Shown in pieces: positions 6,008 to 8,247 of a stretch of 8,247 nt of DNA. Source of the stretch: an uncultured Prevotella sp. (GTDB lineage Bacteria > Bacteroidota > Bacteroidia > Bacteroidales > Bacteroidaceae); assembly GCA_900551055.1 (NCBI GenBank), contig URUK01000058.1:1-8247 (forward strand), in the 5' to 3' direction. Numbering within the stretch: position 1 is the first letter of the stretch; each line of letters begins with the position of its first letter. A model generated the notes under the pieces. It was not told where the DNA came from and searched no databases. It saw only the letters and a program-made list of their open reading frames with translations. The position numbers and the translations under genes were made by a program.

Positions 6008-6778
6008 ATGCTCCTCACCCTCCTCATCCCCTTTCTCGGCACTGTTGTCGGCTCCGCCTTCGTCTTCTTTATGAAAGACAAGATGCCGACGCAGGTACAG
6101 AAGTCGCTCCTTGGCTTCGCCTCCGGCGTTATGGTGGCCGCCTCGGTGTGGTCGCTGCTCATCCCGGGCATGGACATGTGTGCCGACATGGGTAAACTGG
6201 CGGTTGTTCCGGCTGCGGTAGGCTTCCTTGCAGGAATGGCATTGCTGCTGCTAATCGACCGCATAACGCCCCACCTCCACATCGGCAACGCCAAGCCCGA
6301 AGGGCCTCGCAGCCGCCTCTCGCGCACGGCGATGCTCTCGCTTGCGGTGACGATACACAACCTGCCCGAAGGCATGGGAGTGGGCGTAGTCATTGCAGGA
6401 GCGTTGCAGGACGGCACGCAAATCACCACGGCGGCGGCAATGGCGATGGCGCTCGGCATTGCCATACAGAACATTCCCGAAGGAGCTATCATCTCGATGC
6501 CCATGCGCGCCGAGGGCAACAGCCGCCTGCGCTCGTTCACCATGGGCGCGCTTAGCGGAATAGTAGAACCTTTAGGCGGACTGCTTGTTGTGTTGCTGGC
6601 ATCAGTAATGACGCCCGCCCTGCCATATCTGCTGGCCTTCGCCGCCGGAGCTATGCTCTACGTGGTGGTAGAAGAACTAATCCCCGAAATGTCGGAGGGC
6701 GAGCACAGCAACATCGGCACTATCGGCTTTGCAATAGGTTTCACGCTGATGATGGTATTGGACGTGGTTTTAGGATAA
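6008..6778 (+). CDS. ZIP-family divalent metal transporter (GufA-like)
   Basis: An inner-membrane transporter for zinc or other divalent metals such as iron or manganese, moving them into the cytoplasm. The 256-residue protein has about eight hydrophobic segments, near 2-21, 33-53, 64-83, 107-131, 140-162, 177-200, 203-223 and 235-255. The metal-binding signatures are HNLPEG (117-122) in the fourth segment and QNIPEG (154-159) in the fifth. The Gln in place of His in the second motif is typical of GufA-type bacterial ZIPs. EPLGG (187-191) and VVEELIPE (220-227) add further acidic metal ligands. The usual His-rich cytoplasmic loop is replaced by a short stretch with only two His near 89-91. 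It follows aguB in the same direction with no obvious promoter in the gap. Metal specificity cannot be read from the sequence. Confidence 0.9.
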   Translation: MLLTLLIPFLGTVVGSAFVFFMKDKMPTQVQKSLLGFASGVMVAASVWSLLIPGMDMCADMGKLAVVPAAVGFLAGMALLLLIDRITPHLHIGNAKPEGPRSRLSRTAMLSLAVTIHNLPEGMGVGVVIAGALQDGTQITTAAAMAMALGIAIQNIPEGAIISMPMRAEGNSRLRSFTMGALSGIVEPLGGLLVVLLASVMTPALPYLLAFAAGAMLYVVVEELIPEMSEGEHSNIGTIGFAIGFTLMMVLDVVLG

Positions 6779-6803
6779 TCTGAAATATATGTCCTAACAC
6801 ATG

Positions 6804-6818
6804 TAAAATTACATTTTA
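6804..6818. promoter_or_regulatory. Short AT palindrome between ZIP gene and next gene
   Basis: TAAAAT-TAC-ATTTTA is a perfect 6-bp palindrome in the 53-nt gap before the next start codon. It is too short and AT-rich to be a convincing terminator and may be a binding site or chance. Confidence 0.25.
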
Positions 6819-6831
6819 AGGTAAATCCGGC

Positions 6832-7440
6832 ATGAACTTCAGCAACAACGTTATACCAGAAACACTGTTTACGTATTACACTTTCAGTTGCTTCATGTGT
6901 AATTTTGACGACATTATAGACGTACTTGACGTCGAATATGCGGCGAACGACAAATGGAAAATGCTGCAAAAACCATTCACATTCGACCTTTACCAAGGCG
7001 AGCCACAACCCGGAGGCGCACATTTCCCAAAAGTTTATTTCTATATTCCGAAAGTAAGCAGCTGTTGCGTGATGTTCTCCAACTATGCCGACGGACTGGC
7101 GACAATGGCTTATTGGATGTCAATAAAAATGCAATGCCAATGCTATAACTTCAGAATTACAAACGTAGGCACCCCCTACAGTTTCAATTCTTTCGAATAC
7201 ATAAACAGCGGAGAGTGTGTAAGAACAGCGTATGCCATGCAAAACCCACGATGGGTGTTTTATAGTAAAGGCGACATCCAGTGGTTTGAGGACGAAGCAT
7301 TATATGTAAACAGGCTGACAAAACTCAGGTTAAACAGCACAATACTAACCAAGTATTGTCTGAGATTGGGCTTCAACATAACAAGTCCCGATTTTTGGAA
7401 AAGCAGGAAATCCGTACTGCTCGAACGCATAAAATGGTAA
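6832..7440 (+). CDS. Unrecognised cysteine-rich cytoplasmic protein
   Basis: A 202-residue protein that I do not recognise. It has no signal peptide or membrane segment, and eight cysteines (20, 23, 78, 79, 102, 104, 129 and 176), including C20-x2-C23, a CC pair and C102-x-C104. It is rich in Tyr, Phe and Trp. The C-terminal part reads like a compact domain: WFEDEALYVNRL (151-162), then a helical LTKYCLRLGFNI and SPDFWKSRKS. Tails of that general style occur in small stand-alone hypothetical proteins, some of which are immunity-like; this is only an impression. Base composition is clearly more AT-rich than the flanking aguB and ZIP genes, which may indicate later acquisition. AAGG at 6818-6821 is a weak ribosome-binding site. 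The next gene starts within 20 nt of its stop. Confidence 0.7.
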   Translation: MNFSNNVIPETLFTYYTFSCFMCNFDDIIDVLDVEYAANDKWKMLQKPFTFDLYQGEPQPGGAHFPKVYFYIPKVSSCCVMFSNYADGLATMAYWMSIKMQCQCYNFRITNVGTPYSFNSFEYINSGECVRTAYAMQNPRWVFYSKGDIQWFEDEALYVNRLTKLRLNSTILTKYCLRLGFNITSPDFWKSRKSVLLERIKW

Positions 7441-7454
7441 AAACACATATGCCT

Positions 7455-7820
7455 ATGAAACAAACTAATGCAACAACACTAGCCCAAAAAGCAATATCCG
7501 CATGGTGGATGGTACAAGGCGCGGCTTTCATCATACTCACCGTAATAGCCGTGTACAGGCAACCCAAGCCGCCCGTATGGGCATTGACTTTCGGCATAAT
7601 CCTTTGCCTCGCCGCCTATCTCAGGCAAAAAGGCGAAGATTTAAGGCGCATCGCCGACATGGTTTTGCTTGCTTATTCAATCTCGTTCGCCATCATCGCC
7701 TGCCTGCTTGCCTACATAAACGCACACGGAGCGGCTATTCAGGCCGTATTAATCATTGTCGCTGTGGCGAACATCGCAGCCAGCATAACGTCGCTCAGAC
7801 GTAAAACAAGACATAAATAA
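7455..7820 (+). CDS. Small four-helix membrane protein, unrecognised
   Basis: A 121-residue hydrophobic protein with four predicted membrane helices, near residues 15-34, 41-56, 67-88 and 92-112, and a basic C-terminal tail SLRRKTRHK. The short loop GEDLRRIAD between helices 2 and 3 carries charges. No signature motif is visible, so no function is assigned. The frame is open further upstream, with in-frame ATGs at 7449 and 7434. The latter would overlap the preceding stop (ATGGTAA), suggesting possible translational coupling. I chose 7455 because MKQTNATTLA gives a typical start and leaves the first helix intact. It is probably in one unit with the preceding unknown gene. Confidence 0.68.
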   Translation: MKQTNATTLAQKAISAWWMVQGAAFIILTVIAVYRQPKPPVWALTFGIILCLAAYLRQKGEDLRRIADMVLLAYSISFAIIACLLAYINAHGAAIQAVLIIVAVANIAASITSLRRKTRHK

Positions 7821-7835
7821 AAACATTTTTTGCGA

Positions 7836-7905
7836 TTTTACTGTCACACTGTCACCGCATGTTATTATCCGTTGATAATCAACAAATTATAGTGTGACAG
7901 TAAAA
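7836..7905. repeat. 15-bp perfect inverted repeat with TGTCAC motifs
   Basis: TTTTACTGTCACACT (7836-7850) is the exact reverse complement of 7891-7905, with a 40-nt spacer. Inside the spacer is a near-perfect palindrome, GTTGATAATCAAC (7871-7883). The motif TGTCAC occurs twice in a row at 7842-7855, once inverted in the right arm, and again at 7916-7921 in TGACTGTCACCACCGTCAC. It follows the stop of the membrane-protein gene by 15 nt. It may be a terminator, an operator array for a dimeric regulator, or a mobile repeat end. Confidence 0.65.
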
Positions 7906-7966
7906 CAACATTGACTGTCACCACCGTCACGCGGCAATCAAAACCACAAAGGAAAACAAATCGCAC

Positions 7967-8056
7967 TGCAAAAGGCAGTCTTTCACTTTGCAAAAGGCGG
8001 CAAACCGCACGCTGAAAGGCCACGTTTTACAAGCTAAAAGACGACCTTTTACAACG
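7967..8056. repeat. Array of four ~22-nt self-complementary units (copy 2)
   Basis: Units lie at 7967-7988, 7989-8012, 8013-8034 and 8035-8056 (22, 24, 22 and 22 nt). Unit 3 (TGAAAGGCCACGTTTTACAAGC) and unit 4 (TAAAAGACGACCTTTTACAACG) closely match units 2 and 3 of the array at 2271-2360. Total length is 90 nt in both arrays and the orientation is the same. A TGATTAYCAG sequence follows each array, 15 nt after this one and 4 nt after the other. No gene overlaps it. Confidence 0.7.
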
Positions 8057-8247
8057 TCATACGTATCTTATTGATTACCAGTTATTTACGAGTACATAGA
8101 CAACATGTGCGGCTTTGCGTCTAAAACAATGTCAGTTCGGTGTAAGAATGTGATAATATGCCAGACTTACGTTACTATGGGGGTGTTGATGTAAGTGTTG
8201 TGTGAAAAAGGAAAAGAAAAACGCAAATCGTCTGTCATCTGTCAGTT
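8057..8247. other. Non-coding stretch at the right edge
   Basis: No convincing coding region, promoter or terminator is seen. The last bases carry TCTGTCATCTGTCAG, a tandem of CTGTCA related to the TGTCAC motifs upstream, preceded by a purine-rich run. This may be the upstream region of a gene beyond the window. Confidence 0.35.

Noticed and set aside
5977..6543. 188-codon minus-strand frame over the ZIP gene
   Set aside because: Antisense to a well-supported membrane transporter. Its Ala/Met/Pro-rich translation mirrors the transporter's codons.
7967..8056. CRISPR array
   Set aside because: The units are contiguous with no unique spacers, the unit length is too short, and no cas genes are nearby.

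Overview
The window looks like chromosomal DNA of a Bacteroidota organism, most likely a Prevotella-like gut or oral anaerobe. The evidence is several promoters of the Bacteroidota type (TAnnTTTG about 20 nt after a TTG/TTTG box), few recognisable Shine-Dalgarno sites, a Bacteroidota-style lipoprotein nuclease, a secreted family 2 glycoside hydrolase and a PAD/agmatine-deiminase family enzyme. The genus is an inference from style. There are no rRNA or tRNA genes and no CRISPR array.

Layout. (1) 48-2093, minus strand: a secreted GH2 exo-glycosidase that keeps both predicted catalytic glutamates but stops right after the last barrel segment, so it lacks the usual C-terminal beta-sandwich domains. 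The DNA past the stop no longer looks like the family. (2) 2271-2360: an array of four roughly 22-nt units that also forms a 15-bp hairpin, serving as a likely terminator for the next gene. (3) 2389-3252, minus: a DNA/RNA non-specific endonuclease predicted to be a lipoprotein. (4) 3361-3465, minus: a 34-codon basic small ORF with its own promoter and a strong terminator hairpin. (5) 3466-3814: a divergent control region rich in palindromes, with one good promoter in each direction. (6) 3815-6778, plus: aguA, aguB and a ZIP-family metal transporter. The two intergenic gaps of this run are almost filled by long perfect inverted repeats (34 bp and 32 bp arms). (7) 6832-7820, plus: an unrecognised cysteine-rich cytoplasmic protein and a small four-helix membrane protein. 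(8) 7821-8247: no gene, but a 15-bp perfect inverted repeat with TGTCAC motifs and a second copy of the four-unit array.

How the genes fit together. aguA and aguB form the two-step route agmatine -> N-carbamoylputrescine -> putrescine, probably transcribed from the promoter at 3741-3772. The ZIP transporter follows in the same direction, and a functional link to polyamine synthesis is not shown. The nuclease and GH2 genes look like independent surface or periplasmic scavenging functions. The parts least explained by known genes are the repeats: two long inverted repeats that begin at the stop codons of aguA and aguB, two arrays of the same self-complementary unit 5.6 kb apart, and the isolated, well-signalled 34-aa gene.
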